Shown here: in pieces, positions 44,364 through 52,199 of the stretch | How positions within the stretch are numbered: the first letter of the stretch is position 1 | Layout: each line of letters opens with the position of its first letter | Assembly: GCF_011059185.1 (NCBI RefSeq) | Contig: NZ_JAALFE010000002.1 | Span: forward strand, 186,001 to 250,000 | Origin: Paragemmobacter kunshanensis | GTDB taxonomy: Bacteria > Pseudomonadota > Alphaproteobacteria > Rhodobacterales > Rhodobacteraceae | Direction: 5' to 3' | Length of the DNA: 64,000 nucleotides | Notes under the pieces: generated by a model | The model's database searches: none | Seen by the model: the letters and a program-made list of their open reading frames with translations, nothing else | What the model was told of the DNA's origin: nothing | Program-made: the position numbers and the translations under genes

Positions 44364-44440
44364 GGCGGATGCCCCCTGCGCTGGATGGGTGGGGCTATAG
44401 GGGGGGTGGGGGCGTGGTGCAAGGGGATGGGGCGGGAAGG

Positions 44441-44558
44441 CGAAATCTGACGCAGATTTCGCGACGATTTCTGCACGCAGAAATCGGGGGGAGAGGGCGC
44501 GCGGGGTGGGGGCGGAATTTGCGTCAAATTCCGCTGCGATTTGTGTGTCACAAATCGC
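44441..44558. repeat. Array of four short hairpins (copy 2)
   Basis: 44441-44461 (CGAAATCTG, loop ACG), 44465-44486 (CGATTTCTG, loop CACG), 44512-44534 (GCGGAATTTG, loop CGT) and 44536-44558 (GCGATTTGTG, loop TGT). The first two units are base-for-base the same as at 13621, while units 3 and 4 keep stem length and loop pattern but differ in arm sequence with the complementary change. Here the array lies between divergent purD and xseA, so it is not a simple terminator. Confidence 0.92.
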
Positions 44559-44621
44559 CTTCCCGGTGCTTTCCCTTGCGGCTTTGGCGACCTAACATCG
44601 GGCACGATCACGGAGATGCAG

Positions 44622-46184
44622 ATGGACCTGTTCGAAGACACCCCCAGCCCGCCGCAGGGCAACCAGCCGGAATATACCGTGTCGGAGCTTTCCGGCGCGG
44701 TGAAGCGGGTGATCGAGGGGGAATTCGGCCTTGTCCGCGTGCGGGGCGAGGTGGGGCGGGTGTCGCGGCCTGCGTCGGGGCATCTGTACTTCGACCTGAA
44801 GGATGACCGGTCCGTCATTGCGGCGATCAGCTGGAAGGGGCAGGTCGCGCGGATGCAGGTCCGGCCCGAGGAGGGGATGGAGGTTGTCGCCACGGGGCGG
44901 ATGACCACCTTTCCTGGGCAGTCGAAATATCAGCTGATCGTCGAGGATGTGGCCCCTGCAGGGGCCGGTGCCCTGATGGCGATGCTGGAGAAGCGGCGGG
45001 CGGCGCTGGCGGCGGAGGGGCTGTTCGATGCGGATCGCAAGAAGGCAATTCCGTTCCTGCCGGGGGTGATCGGGGTTGTCACGTCTCCGAGCGGGGCGGT
45101 GATCCGGGATATCCTGCATCGCCTGCGCGACCGTTTTCCGCGCCATGTGCTGATCTGGCCTGTGGCTGTGCAGGGGCAGGCCTGCGCGCCGGAGGTGGCC
45201 GCCGCGATCCGGGGGTTCAACGCGATCGAGCCGGGGGGCGCGGTGCCGCGGCCGGACCTGATCATCGTGGCGCGGGGGGGCGGGTCGCTGGAGGATCTGT
45301 GGGGGTTCAACGAGGAGATCGTGGTGCGCGCGGCGGCGGCGTCGCGCATCCCGCTGATTTCCGCCGTGGGGCATGAGACGGATACGACGCTGATCGACTT
45401 TGCCGCCGACCGGCGCGCGCCGACGCCCACGGCGGCGGCCGAGATGGCGGTGCCGGTGCGGCTGGAATTGCTGGCGGCGGTGGATGGGTTCGGGGCGCGC
45501 GCCGTGCGGGCGGCGGTCAGCGGCGTGGGATTGCGCGGGCAGCGCCTGCGCGACCTCGCCCGCGCCCTGCCGCGACCCGAGGCGCTGGTGCAGGGGGCGG
45601 CGCAGCGGATGGACCTGTGGTCTGGCCGGCTGGGCGCGGGGCTGGGGATGGCCGCGGCGCGGAAGCGGCAGGTCTATGAGGCGCGGGCGGGGCTGGTGCG
45701 GCCCGAATTGCTGCTGGGGCTGGTGGCGCATCGGCGGCGCGATCTGGCGGAGCGGGCGGCGAAGGTCGCGGTGCTGGCGGAGCGGGCGGTCGAGCGCAAG
45801 GGCGCGCGGCTGGACGCGCTGGCGGGGCGGCTGCGCCCGTCGCTGGCGCGGATCGTGGGCGATGCCGCGCGGGATGTCAGGAAGGGGCGCGAGCGGCTGG
45901 ACGCGCTGGCCGAGCGGCTGGAGGCGGTGCCGGCGGTGCGGTTCGCACAGGCGCGGCAGCGGATGGAGGCGCTGGACCGGACGCGGATGACGCTGGGCTA
46001 TGCCGAGACGCTGAAGCGCGGTTTCGCCGTGGTGCGGGGCGATGGGGCGGTGGTCACGTCCAGGGCCGGGGCGGAGAAGGCGGCCGTGCTGGAGATCGAG
46101 TTCACGGATGGGCGCCTGGCGCTGGGCGGGCGGCCCAGGGCGCGCAAGGCGGGCGAGGGGCCGGAGCAGGGATCGCTCTTCTGA
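44622..46184 (+). CDS. xseA: Exodeoxyribonuclease VII large subunit
   Basis: 520 residues. Degrades single-stranded DNA with XseB. N-terminal OB fold (about 15-110; VSELSGAVKRVIEGEFGLVR, GHLYFDLKDDRSVIAAISWK), catalytic region (IGVVTSPSGAVIRDILHRL, PDLIIVARGGGSLEDLWGFN, ISAVGHETDTTLIDFAADRR, TPTAAAE) and a long coiled coil (about 290-455). All present. ATG at 44622 has GGAG six bases upstream; ATG at 44616 is too close to it. xseB is not adjacent. Confidence 0.95.
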   Translation: MDLFEDTPSPPQGNQPEYTVSELSGAVKRVIEGEFGLVRVRGEVGRVSRPASGHLYFDLKDDRSVIAAISWKGQVARMQVRPEEGMEVVATGRMTTFPGQSKYQLIVEDVAPAGAGALMAMLEKRRAALAAEGLFDADRKKAIPFLPGVIGVVTSPSGAVIRDILHRLRDRFPRHVLIWPVAVQGQACAPEVAAAIRGFNAIEPGGAVPRPDLIIVARGGGSLEDLWGFNEEIVVRAAAASRIPLISAVGHETDTTLIDFAADRRAPTPTAAAEMAVPVRLELLAAVDGFGARAVRAAVSGVGLRGQRLRDLARALPRPEALVQGAAQRMDLWSGRLGAGLGMAAARKRQVYEARAGLVRPELLLGLVAHRRRDLAERAAKVAVLAERAVERKGARLDALAGRLRPSLARIVGDAARDVRKGRERLDALAERLEAVPAVRFAQARQRMEALDRTRMTLGYAETLKRGFAVVRGDGAVVTSRAGAEKAAVLEIEFTDGRLALGGRPRARKAGEGPEQGSLF

Positions 46185-46205
46185 GTGGCGGGGCGGGCAA
46201 GGGGC

Positions 46206-46249
46206 CAAAAATCTTGGAAGATTTTTGCAAATTTCTTCGAAGAAATCTG
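46206..46249. repeat. Pair of 22-base palindromes between convergent genes
   Basis: CAAAAATCTTGGAAGATTTTTG (46206-46227) has 10-bp arms; the next, 46228-46249, is CAAATTTCTT-CGAAGAAATCTG with one mismatch pair. They abut, fill the 67-base space between the xseA stop and the following gene's stop, and are related to those at 52152. Confidence 0.8.
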
Positions 46250-46251
46250 GG

Positions 46252-46668
46252 TCAGACCCCGACGTCGGGGCCGGGGCAGTTGAGGGGTGTTTCGCTCTGG
46301 CCGACCTCGGACAGCGAGGTGCCGCCATCGGCGCCCATGAAGATGGCGCGCAGGCCGGTGGTTTCGCGGAAGAAGCGCCAGCATTGCGGCTGGTCCTGAT
46401 CCTCGTAGAGGAAGCAGATGTTTCCCTGATCCTCGAACCAGTGGCCGTATTGGCAATCATCCTCGGTGAAGGCCCAGATCACGCGGCGGCCGGGCAGGTA
46501 TTGCTCGGCCCCCCAGACCACGCCGCCCTGCGCGTAGGAGAGGGTCTTTCCGGTGGCATAGGCTTCGAATTCCTGGGCGGTGAGGGGGGCATCCGCCACC
46601 TGCAGTGGCGTTTCGGCGAAGGCCGGGCCAAGGAGGCCGAGGCAGAGGGCGAGGGTGGCAAGGCGCAT
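46252..46668 (-). CDS. Secreted hypothetical protein
   Basis: 138 residues. Signal peptide MRLATLALCLGLLGPAFA, then a mature domain of about 120 residues with four cysteines (EDDCQYG, NICFLYE, QPQCWRFF, LNCPG) likely forming disulfides in the periplasm. The pattern LTAQEFEAYATGKTLSYAQG and EQYLPGRRVIWAFTEDDCQY recurs in Rhodobacterales secreted proteins I have seen, but without known function. ATG at 46666-46668 begins the signal peptide. It is next to the AlkB-like gene on the same strand, 53 bases downstream. Confidence 0.75.
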   Translation of the reverse strand: MRLATLALCLGLLGPAFAETPLQVADAPLTAQEFEAYATGKTLSYAQGGVVWGAEQYLPGRRVIWAFTEDDCQYGHWFEDQGNICFLYEDQDQPQCWRFFRETTGLRAIFMGADGGTSLSEVGQSETPLNCPGPDVGV

Positions 46669-46721
46669 GGCGGCTCCGTTCCGATGGGCGGACCATGCCA
46701 GAGCGCGGGGGATTTGGCCAG

Positions 46722-47798
46722 TCAGGCCGTGCTGTCGCCGGGGGGCGGTGGCGGGGCGGGGGGGGTGAGGCGGGCGAGATGGGGCCGCATCAGCCGGTGC
46801 CAGAGTGGCGGGACAAGGGCGATGGCCGCGGCAAGCGGCAGGGGCCAGGGCAGGCGGGGGGCATCCTCGGGCAGGCGCAGGGCGGGATAGGGGCGGGACG
46901 GGTGGCTGTGGTGATCCGAATGGCGCGGCGCGTTGAGCAGGAGCGCGGATGAGAACCAATGCGCCGTGTTCCAGGAATGGCGCGCGGCGACGGGTTCGTC
47001 GCGGCCATCGGGCAGGCGTGCGCGGATCAGGCCGTAGTGCTGCACATAGTCGGAAAGGTGGATCTGCAGCTGGGCATGGGCCGCGATCAGCAGCCAGAGG
47101 GCGATGCCCGGGGGCCCCGCGATCAGGGCGGCGAGGCTGAGGGCGGCGGCCGAGGCGAGGGCATGGTGCAGGTAGGGATGCAGGCCGGGGGCGGCGCTGC
47201 GCCGGCGCAGGGCGGTTTCGGCGCGCAGCCCTTCGCGGAAGCCGCCCAGTGCGGCACGCGGCAGGTAGCGCCAGAAGCCGCGCCCGCGCGGGGCGCTGGC
47301 GGGATCGGCGGGGGTTGCGACATGGCGGTGATGCACGAGGCGGTGGCTGGAGGCGTGATGGCCGATCAGCATCCAGGAATAGACCAGCACGCCCAGGCGG
47401 AACAGGCGGCGGTCGCTGCGGTGGATCAGTTCATGCGCGGCGGGATGGGCGATCTGGCCCAGCCAGAGGCCGGTGGAAAAGACAAGCGCCGCCTTTTCGG
47501 GCAGGGTCAGGGCGCTGCCCGTCGCCCCGGCAAGGGCCAGGGGCGGCAGGGCGAGGGCGACGAGGCCAAGGAGGACGAGCAGGCTGTCGGCGGCCGGAAA
47601 CTCGGCCCCTTCGACGGGGTCGGCATCCACAAGGGGCAGCAGTTGATCGAGCAGCAGCGACAGGAGCCCCAGCCAGGCCAGCGCCGCCCAGAGCCAGAGA
47701 CCGCCAGAGGCGCTGCCCATGGCCAGAAGGGGCACCGGGGCGAGGGTGGCCGCCGCGAAGGCGGAGAGGGGAAGGGGTCTGGACGCGGCGCTACTCAT
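46722..47798 (-). CDS. AlkB-like membrane alkane/fatty acid hydroxylase
   Basis: 358 residues. Integral-membrane diiron oxygenase: about six helices and three His clusters, HELIHR (about 118-123), HHASSHRLVHHRHVATPADP (about 144-163) and APRHSDHHSHPSRPY (about 286-300), plus a YVQHYGLIR segment (about 243-251). These match AlkB alkane 1-monooxygenase signatures (HELxHK, EHxxGHHxxVATPxDPAS, RHSDHHxxxxRxY) more closely than fatty acid desaturases. The Lys of the first motif is Arg. Rubredoxin and reductase genes are not adjacent. Could oxidise medium-chain alkanes or terminal methyls of fatty acids. ATG at 47796-47798. Confidence 0.82.
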   Translation of the reverse strand: MSSAASRPLPLSAFAAATLAPVPLLAMGSASGGLWLWAALAWLGLLSLLLDQLLPLVDADPVEGAEFPAADSLLVLLGLVALALPPLALAGATGSALTLPEKAALVFSTGLWLGQIAHPAAHELIHRSDRRLFRLGVLVYSWMLIGHHASSHRLVHHRHVATPADPASAPRGRGFWRYLPRAALGGFREGLRAETALRRRSAAPGLHPYLHHALASAAALSLAALIAGPPGIALWLLIAAHAQLQIHLSDYVQHYGLIRARLPDGRDEPVAARHSWNTAHWFSSALLLNAPRHSDHHSHPSRPYPALRLPEDAPRLPWPLPLAAAIALVPPLWHRLMRPHLARLTPPAPPPPPGDSTA

Positions 47799-47864
47799 GA
47801 CGGGGGGAAGGTAGCATCGGGGAGGGGGCGCGTCACGGGGGATGGTGTCGCGGGTGGAAAGGGC

Positions 47865-48252
47865 GGGACCGGGGGTTTTTCACCCCCGGACCCCCGCAGG
47901 ATTTTTTTCGAACAGGTGAAGGGGTGAGGGGTGCGGGGGCATGGTCCGGGCGGGGGATGGTGGAGGGGGGGGGACCGGGGGTTTTGCACCCCCGGACCCC
48001 CGCAGGATATTTCTTGAACAGGTGAAGGGGTGAAGGGTGCGGGGGCATGGTCCGGGCGGGGGGATGGTGGAGGGGGCGGGACCGGGGGTTTTGCACCCCC
48101 GGACCCCCGCAGGATATTTTCCGAACAGATGAAGGGGTGAGGGGGTTGCGGGGGCTGGCATGGTCGGGGCGGGGGGATGGTGGAGGGGTGGGACCGGGGG
48201 AGGTGTCCATGGGTCCGCGCAGGACATTTGGGGAGAAGAGGGAAGGTGGGGG
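47865..48252. repeat. Tandem repeat of ~106-112 bp, three units plus a decayed fourth
   Basis: Units begin GGGACCGGGGG at 47865, 47971, 48078 and 48190. Each has a hairpin (CCGGGGG, loop TTTTTCA or TTTTGCA, CCCCCGG), then ACCCCCGCAGGAT, then a TATTT...GAACAG[A/G]TGAAGGGG motif, then a GGGGGCATGGTCCGGGCGGG tail. Units 1-3 are nearly identical, unit 4 keeps the start and motif in altered form. The array fills the divergent space between the AlkB-like gene and the secreted protein gene; the 560-base gap holds nothing else I can see. Confidence 0.9.
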
Positions 48253-48359
48253 GCCAGGAGGGTGGCGATCGGGATGGGCGGTCTGGCGCCTTCGGGGGTT
48301 GGAGTTCCGGCCAGGGGCGCGCAATGTGGGGTTGCGGGATGGCGTGGCGAGGGCGCGTG

Positions 48360-48899
48360 ATGTGGCGGTTTGTGATGGTGCTGTGGTGGCTTGCCCTTCC
48401 TGTACTGGCGGCGGAGACGGGGGACCGGGTTACGCCGGCTTTCGGGCTGGATCCGGGATCGGGGCTGCGATCCTTTCATCTGCCCGACGCGCTGGTGCCC
48501 GGAGGGCGCTTGCTGCGGGTGCAGTTCTATCCGGGTTACGTCGCCAGGCCCTGGGATGCGACCTTTGTGGTCCTGTCGAATGTGGATGAGCGCCCGGCTG
48601 TGCTGCGCCACGAGGTCCGGCTGTGGAGGCGCGAGGCGTGGCGGCCGCGCGACGCGGGGGAGCGGGTGTTGAGCGCGGCGGAGATCGAGCGGATCCGGCA
48701 GGCGTTCCGGGCTGTCCGGCTCTGCGCCACGGCGGCGGAGCGGCCCGCGTTTTCGGATGGGCCGATGGTGCAGATCGAGTTTGCCAACGAGACGCGCTAT
48801 TGTTTCGCGTCGCGTGCGCCGCAGCGGGAGGGGGAGCCCGAATTCGGCGCGTTTCTGGATCTTGTGCGGGGTCTGGCCGGGGTCGAATGGCCGGGTTGA
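48360..48899 (+). CDS. Secreted hypothetical protein
   Basis: 179 residues. N-terminus MWRFVMVLWWLALPVLAAET is a signal peptide with cleavage after VLAA. Mature part is beta-rich in feel with two cysteines (RLCATAAE, RYCFAS). No family recognised. Start is uncertain: ATG at 48360 has GCGAGGG about six bases upstream; ATGs at 48324 and 48339 are possible. It follows the tandem repeat and ends about 100 bases before ftsY. Confidence 0.65.
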   Translation: MWRFVMVLWWLALPVLAAETGDRVTPAFGLDPGSGLRSFHLPDALVPGGRLLRVQFYPGYVARPWDATFVVLSNVDERPAVLRHEVRLWRREAWRPRDAGERVLSAAEIERIRQAFRAVRLCATAAERPAFSDGPMVQIEFANETRYCFASRAPQREGEPEFGAFLDLVRGLAGVEWPG

Positions 48900-48995
48900 G
48901 GGGCGATCCCGGGGGCATGGACCGGCGCGGAGGGCCTTCCGTTCAAGGGCGGAAGGGATTAGGTGACGGGAAGGCCATTGGCGGAAAGGGGCGGC

Positions 48996-50141
48996 ATGTC
49001 CTTCTTCAAGAAACTGCGCGACCGGATGTTCCGGTCTTCCGACAAGATCGGCGAGGGGCTGGAGGCCCTGGTGGCCGAGGATGCCGCCGCGCCGGAGGGG
49101 GCGGAAACCGGGGCATCGGAGGCGGCGCGTGCTGCAGAGGTTGCGCCCGCGCAGCCCCCGGCAGCGCCCCCGGCAGCGCCAGTGTCACCGCCCCCGGCCA
49201 TGCCACAGGCACAGGCGCGAGAGGCCGAGCGGAAGGTGGAGCCGGAAGCGGCGAAGCCGGGGCTTCTGGGGCGGCTGTTCGGCGGCGGCGGGGCGGCGGT
49301 GGAGGAGCCACGCCGGCTGGTCGATGACGCGATGCTGGAAAGCCTGGAAGAGGTGCTGATCCAGACGGATATGGGGGTGGAAACCTCGATGCGCGTGACG
49401 GCCAATATCGCGGAGGGGCGGTTCGGGAAGCGGATTTCCACGCGGGAGTTGAAGGCGGCCTTGGCGGGCGAGGTGGCGCGGATCATGGAGCCGGTCGCGC
49501 GGCCCTTGCCGATTTACCCCAAGCGGCCGCAGGTGGTGCTGGTGGTGGGGGTGAACGGGTCGGGCAAGACGACGACCATCGGCAAGCTGGCGAGCCAGTT
49601 CAAGGCGGCGGGGAAATCGGTGGTGATTGCCGCAGGCGACACTTTCCGCGCGGCGGCGGTGGAGCAGTTGCAGGTCTGGGGGCAGCGGGCGGGGGTGCCT
49701 GTGCTGACCGCGCCGGAAGGATCGGACCCGGCCAGCCTGGCCTTTGATGCGTTGACGCAGGCGCAGGCGCAGGGGGCGGATCTGCTGCTGATCGACACGG
49801 CGGGGCGGTTGCAGAACCGTCAGGACCTGATGGAGGAACTGGCCAAGATCGTGCGGGTGATCCGCAAGGTGGATGCGACGGCGCCGCATAACACGCTCTT
49901 GGTGCTGGATGCGACGACGGGGCAGAATGCGCTGAGCCAGGTGGAGATCTTCCGCAAGATTGCCGATGTGACGGGGCTGGTGATGACCAAGCTCGATGGC
50001 ACGGCCAAGGGCGGCGTGCTGGTCGCGCTGGCGGATCGGTTCGGGCTGCCCATCCATGCGATCGGGGTGGGGGAGCAGATCGACGATCTGGCGCCGTTCG
50101 ATCCGGAAGATTTCGCGAAGGCGCTGGTCGGGCAGGAGTGA
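48996..50141 (+). CDS. ftsY: Signal recognition particle receptor FtsY
   Basis: 381 residues. Docks SRP-ribosome complexes at the inner membrane. N-terminal A region (about 20-85) is Ala/Pro/Glu-rich and short relative to E. coli, with an amphipathic start MSFFKKLRDRMFRSS and a second LLGRLFGGGG segment likely to bind membrane. NG domain: LEEVLIQTDMG, P-loop GVNGSGKTTTIGKLA (about 184-198), GDTFRAAAVEQL, IDTAGRLQNRQDLM, VLDATTGQNAL and TKLDGTAKGG. ATG at 48996 follows GGAAAGGGG. Overlaps the following transporter gene. Confidence 0.95.
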   Translation: MSFFKKLRDRMFRSSDKIGEGLEALVAEDAAAPEGAETGASEAARAAEVAPAQPPAAPPAAPVSPPPAMPQAQAREAERKVEPEAAKPGLLGRLFGGGGAAVEEPRRLVDDAMLESLEEVLIQTDMGVETSMRVTANIAEGRFGKRISTRELKAALAGEVARIMEPVARPLPIYPKRPQVVLVVGVNGSGKTTTIGKLASQFKAAGKSVVIAAGDTFRAAAVEQLQVWGQRAGVPVLTAPEGSDPASLAFDALTQAQAQGADLLLIDTAGRLQNRQDLMEELAKIVRVIRKVDATAPHNTLLVLDATTGQNALSQVEIFRKIADVTGLVMTKLDGTAKGGVLVALADRFGLPIHAIGVGEQIDDLAPFDPEDFAKALVGQE

Positions 50142-51037
50142 GCGGCTGGCTGATCTCGCTGGAAGGGACGGCGGCGGGGCGGGATCTGGCGCTGGCGCTG
50201 GCCCTGCTGGCGGCGGTGCTGCATGCGCTGTTCGGGGCGCTTCAGAAGGGGCGGCATGATCCCTGGCTGTCGCGGGCGGTGATCGACCTTTGCTATGGGG
50301 TAATGGCCATTCCCTTCGCGCTGTTCGTGGTGCCCTGGCCCGAGCCGCATATGTGGGTGATCTTTGCCGGGGCCTTTGTCATCCATGCGGCCTACAAGCT
50401 GTTGCAGGCCATGGCCTATACGCGGGGGGCCTATACGGTGGTTTACCCAGTGGTGCGCGGCACGGGGCCGTTCTTTGCGGTGATCGGGGCGGGGATCGTC
50501 TTTGGCGAGACCTATTCCGCCGGGCAATGGGCGGGGGTGGGCATCCTGATGGCGGGGATCTTTGGCCTTGCGGCCTGGAACCTGCGCCATGTCGAGGTGG
50601 CGCGCGAGACGCTGGTGCCCGCGCTGGCGCTGGCGGTGGCGACGGGGGCCTTTGTCGCGCTTTACACCACCTATGATGCCTATGGCATCCGGGCGACGGC
50701 GGACCCCTTCACCTTTCTGGCCTGGTTCTTCATGCTGGATGGCATCTTCTTTCCGCTGATCATGGCGCGTCGCCTGGCGGGGCTGGGGCGGGCGGAGATC
50801 GGGCCTTTGCTGCGGCGGGGTGCAATCGGGGCGATGGTGGCCTATGTCTCGTTCGGGTCGGTCATGCTGGCCACACGGCTGGACAAGGTGGGCGAGGCGG
50901 CGGTGCTGCGCGAGACATCCACCGTCTTTGCCGCGCTGATCGGCTGGTGGGTGCTGGGCGAGAGGGTGGGCGCGGTGCGCGCCGGATTGATGGGATTGAT
51001 CGCGGCCGGTGCCGTGGTGATGGAATGGGCAGGATGA
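50138..51037 (+). CDS. EamA/DMT-superfamily transporter
   Basis: 299 residues, about ten helices in two EamA repeats (about 5-145 and 150-298), with the usual conserved GTGPFFAVIGAGIVFGET at the fourth/fifth helices and RETSTVFAALIGWWVLGERV near the end. Likely exports a small metabolite; substrate unknown. GTG start at 50138 overlaps the ftsY TGA (GTGA), giving MSGWLIS. The next gene follows by four bases, so ftsY-eamA-yciB appear cotranscribed. Confidence 0.88.
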   Translation: MSGWLISLEGTAAGRDLALALALLAAVLHALFGALQKGRHDPWLSRAVIDLCYGVMAIPFALFVVPWPEPHMWVIFAGAFVIHAAYKLLQAMAYTRGAYTVVYPVVRGTGPFFAVIGAGIVFGETYSAGQWAGVGILMAGIFGLAAWNLRHVEVARETLVPALALAVATGAFVALYTTYDAYGIRATADPFTFLAWFFMLDGIFFPLIMARRLAGLGRAEIGPLLRRGAIGAMVAYVSFGSVMLATRLDKVGEAAVLRETSTVFAALIGWWVLGERVGAVRAGLMGLIAAGAVVMEWAG

Positions 51038-51041
51038 ACCG

Positions 51042-51647
51042 ATGAGCGAGAAGAAACTGCGCCCTTGGGTGAAGCTGGTGCTGGAACTGGGGCCGATTGC
51101 CCTGTTCTTTGCCGGATATGTGAAGCTGAAGGATCAGGTCTTTGTCATCGGCGGCACGGAATATGACGGCTTCATCGTCGTGACCGCGCTGTTCATCCCC
51201 TTGATGCTGGTGACGACGGGATTGCTGTGGGGGCTGACGGGGAAGCTGTCGAAGATGCAGATCGCCACCGTGGTGCTGGTGGTGCTGTTCGGGGGGCTGT
51301 CGGTCTGGTTGAATGACGAGCGGTTCTTCAAGATGAAGCCCACGATGATCTATCTGCTGTTCGGGGGCCTCCTGGGCTTTGGGCTTTTGCGCGGGCAGAG
51401 CTATCTGCGCGCGGTGATGGAAGAGGCGCTGCCGATGCAGGCGGAGGGATGGATGATCCTGACGCGGCGGCTGTGCGCCTTCTTCTTCGCGCTGGCGGTG
51501 CTGAACGAGGTGATCTGGAGGACGATGTCGACCGAGGCTTGGGTGAATTTCAAGACATTCGGGCTGACGGCGGCCTTGTTCCTGTTCTTCATGACGCAAG
51601 GGGGGGTGTTGAGCCGCTATGCGATCGAGGAAGAGAAGAAGGATTAA
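51042..51647 (+). CDS. yciB: Inner-membrane septation protein (YciB/IspZ)
   Basis: 201 residues with about five helices. Family landmarks: LELGPIALFFAGY near the N-terminus, LSKMQIATVVLVVLFGGLSV, WLNDERFFKMKPTMIYLLFG (about 88-107) and VLNEVIWRTMSTEAWVNFK (about 153-171). Contributes to cell envelope integrity and septation in Shigella/E. coli. Slightly longer C-terminus than E. coli YciB. Follows the EamA gene closely and ends before a REP-like hairpin and a bidirectional terminator. Confidence 0.92.
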   Translation: MSEKKLRPWVKLVLELGPIALFFAGYVKLKDQVFVIGGTEYDGFIVVTALFIPLMLVTTGLLWGLTGKLSKMQIATVVLVVLFGGLSVWLNDERFFKMKPTMIYLLFGGLLGFGLLRGQSYLRAVMEEALPMQAEGWMILTRRLCAFFFALAVLNEVIWRTMSTEAWVNFKTFGLTAALFLFFMTQGGVLSRYAIEEEKKD

Positions 51648-51660
51648 AGGGGGCCGGGGT

Positions 51661-51716
51661 GGCGGGGTGAACCCCGCCCTACGGAATGGAAAAGGGCGGC
51701 CCGAGGGCCGCCCTTT
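51661..51716. terminator. REP-like hairpin plus bidirectional terminator
   Basis: GGCGGGGT-GA-ACCCCGCC followed by CTACGG (51661-51684), then a longer stem AAAGGGCGGCC-CGAG-GGCCGCCCTTT (51691-51716) with 11 perfect pairs and A/T ends on both sides. It lies between convergent yciB and the cold-shock gene and would work in both directions. Confidence 0.8.
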
Positions 51717-51739
51717 CCGCATGTCGTGCCTTGGGCCGA

Positions 51740-51946
51740 TCAGGCCAGGGCGAGGTTCGTTGCGGATTCGCGGCCCTGACGATCGGTTTCCAGATCGAAG
51801 GTGACGGCCTGGCCGTCATTCAGGCCGCGCAGGCCAGCACGCTCCAGCGCGGTGATGTGGACGAACACGTCCTTCTTGCCGCCTTCCGGGGCGATGAAGC
51901 CGAAGCCTTTGGTGGCGTTGAACCATTTCACGGTGCCGTTGGCCAT
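51740..51946 (-). CDS. Cold-shock domain protein
   Basis: 68 residues. Single OB-fold cold-shock domain with RNP1 KGFGFIAPE and RNP2 VFVHITAL in the sequence after MANGTVKWFNAT. Nucleic-acid chaperone. ATG at 51944-51946 follows AGGAGATCTCACG. About 200 bases upstream before the next feature could be a structured leader as in cspA-type genes, but I cannot identify a known element. Terminated by the shared stem at 51691-51716. Confidence 0.95.
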   Translation of the reverse strand: MANGTVKWFNATKGFGFIAPEGGKKDVFVHITALERAGLRGLNDGQAVTFDLETDRQGRESATNLALA

Positions 51947-52151
51947 CGTGAGATCTCCTGTCAAAAATGCCACCCGCGAAGGTGCGGTGGCCTGGCTCAG
52001 GGTCGTGTCAAGCGCGCGTCTGACAGCCCGAGGGAAGACAGAAGGTCGAAAGATCGAATAAAGCCCCTGTGGCTTGCGCCCTTTCGGGGCGGATGGCAAG
52101 GGAATTCGTCCCGGTGGGTGGAAAAGGGCGGTGCCTTGCCCGCCGCCCTTT

Positions 52152-52195
52152 CAAATTCGTTCGAACGAATTTGCAAATTTCTTCGAAGAAATTTG
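52152..52195. repeat. Two adjacent perfect 22-base palindromes
   Basis: CAAATTCGTTCGAACGAATTTG (52152-52173) and CAAATTTCTTCGAAGAAATTTG (52174-52195). Both are fully self-complementary and abut exactly; they end just before the GST stop. The second differs from the second palindrome at 46228 at a single base. AT-rich islands in high-GC surroundings. Confidence 0.92.
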
Positions 52196-52199
52196 GGGA

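Noticed and set aside
47865-48252. Possible CRISPR array
   Set aside because: Units are about 106-112 bp with no short conserved repeat separated by unique spacers, and no cas genes are present. It is an ordinary tandem repeat.
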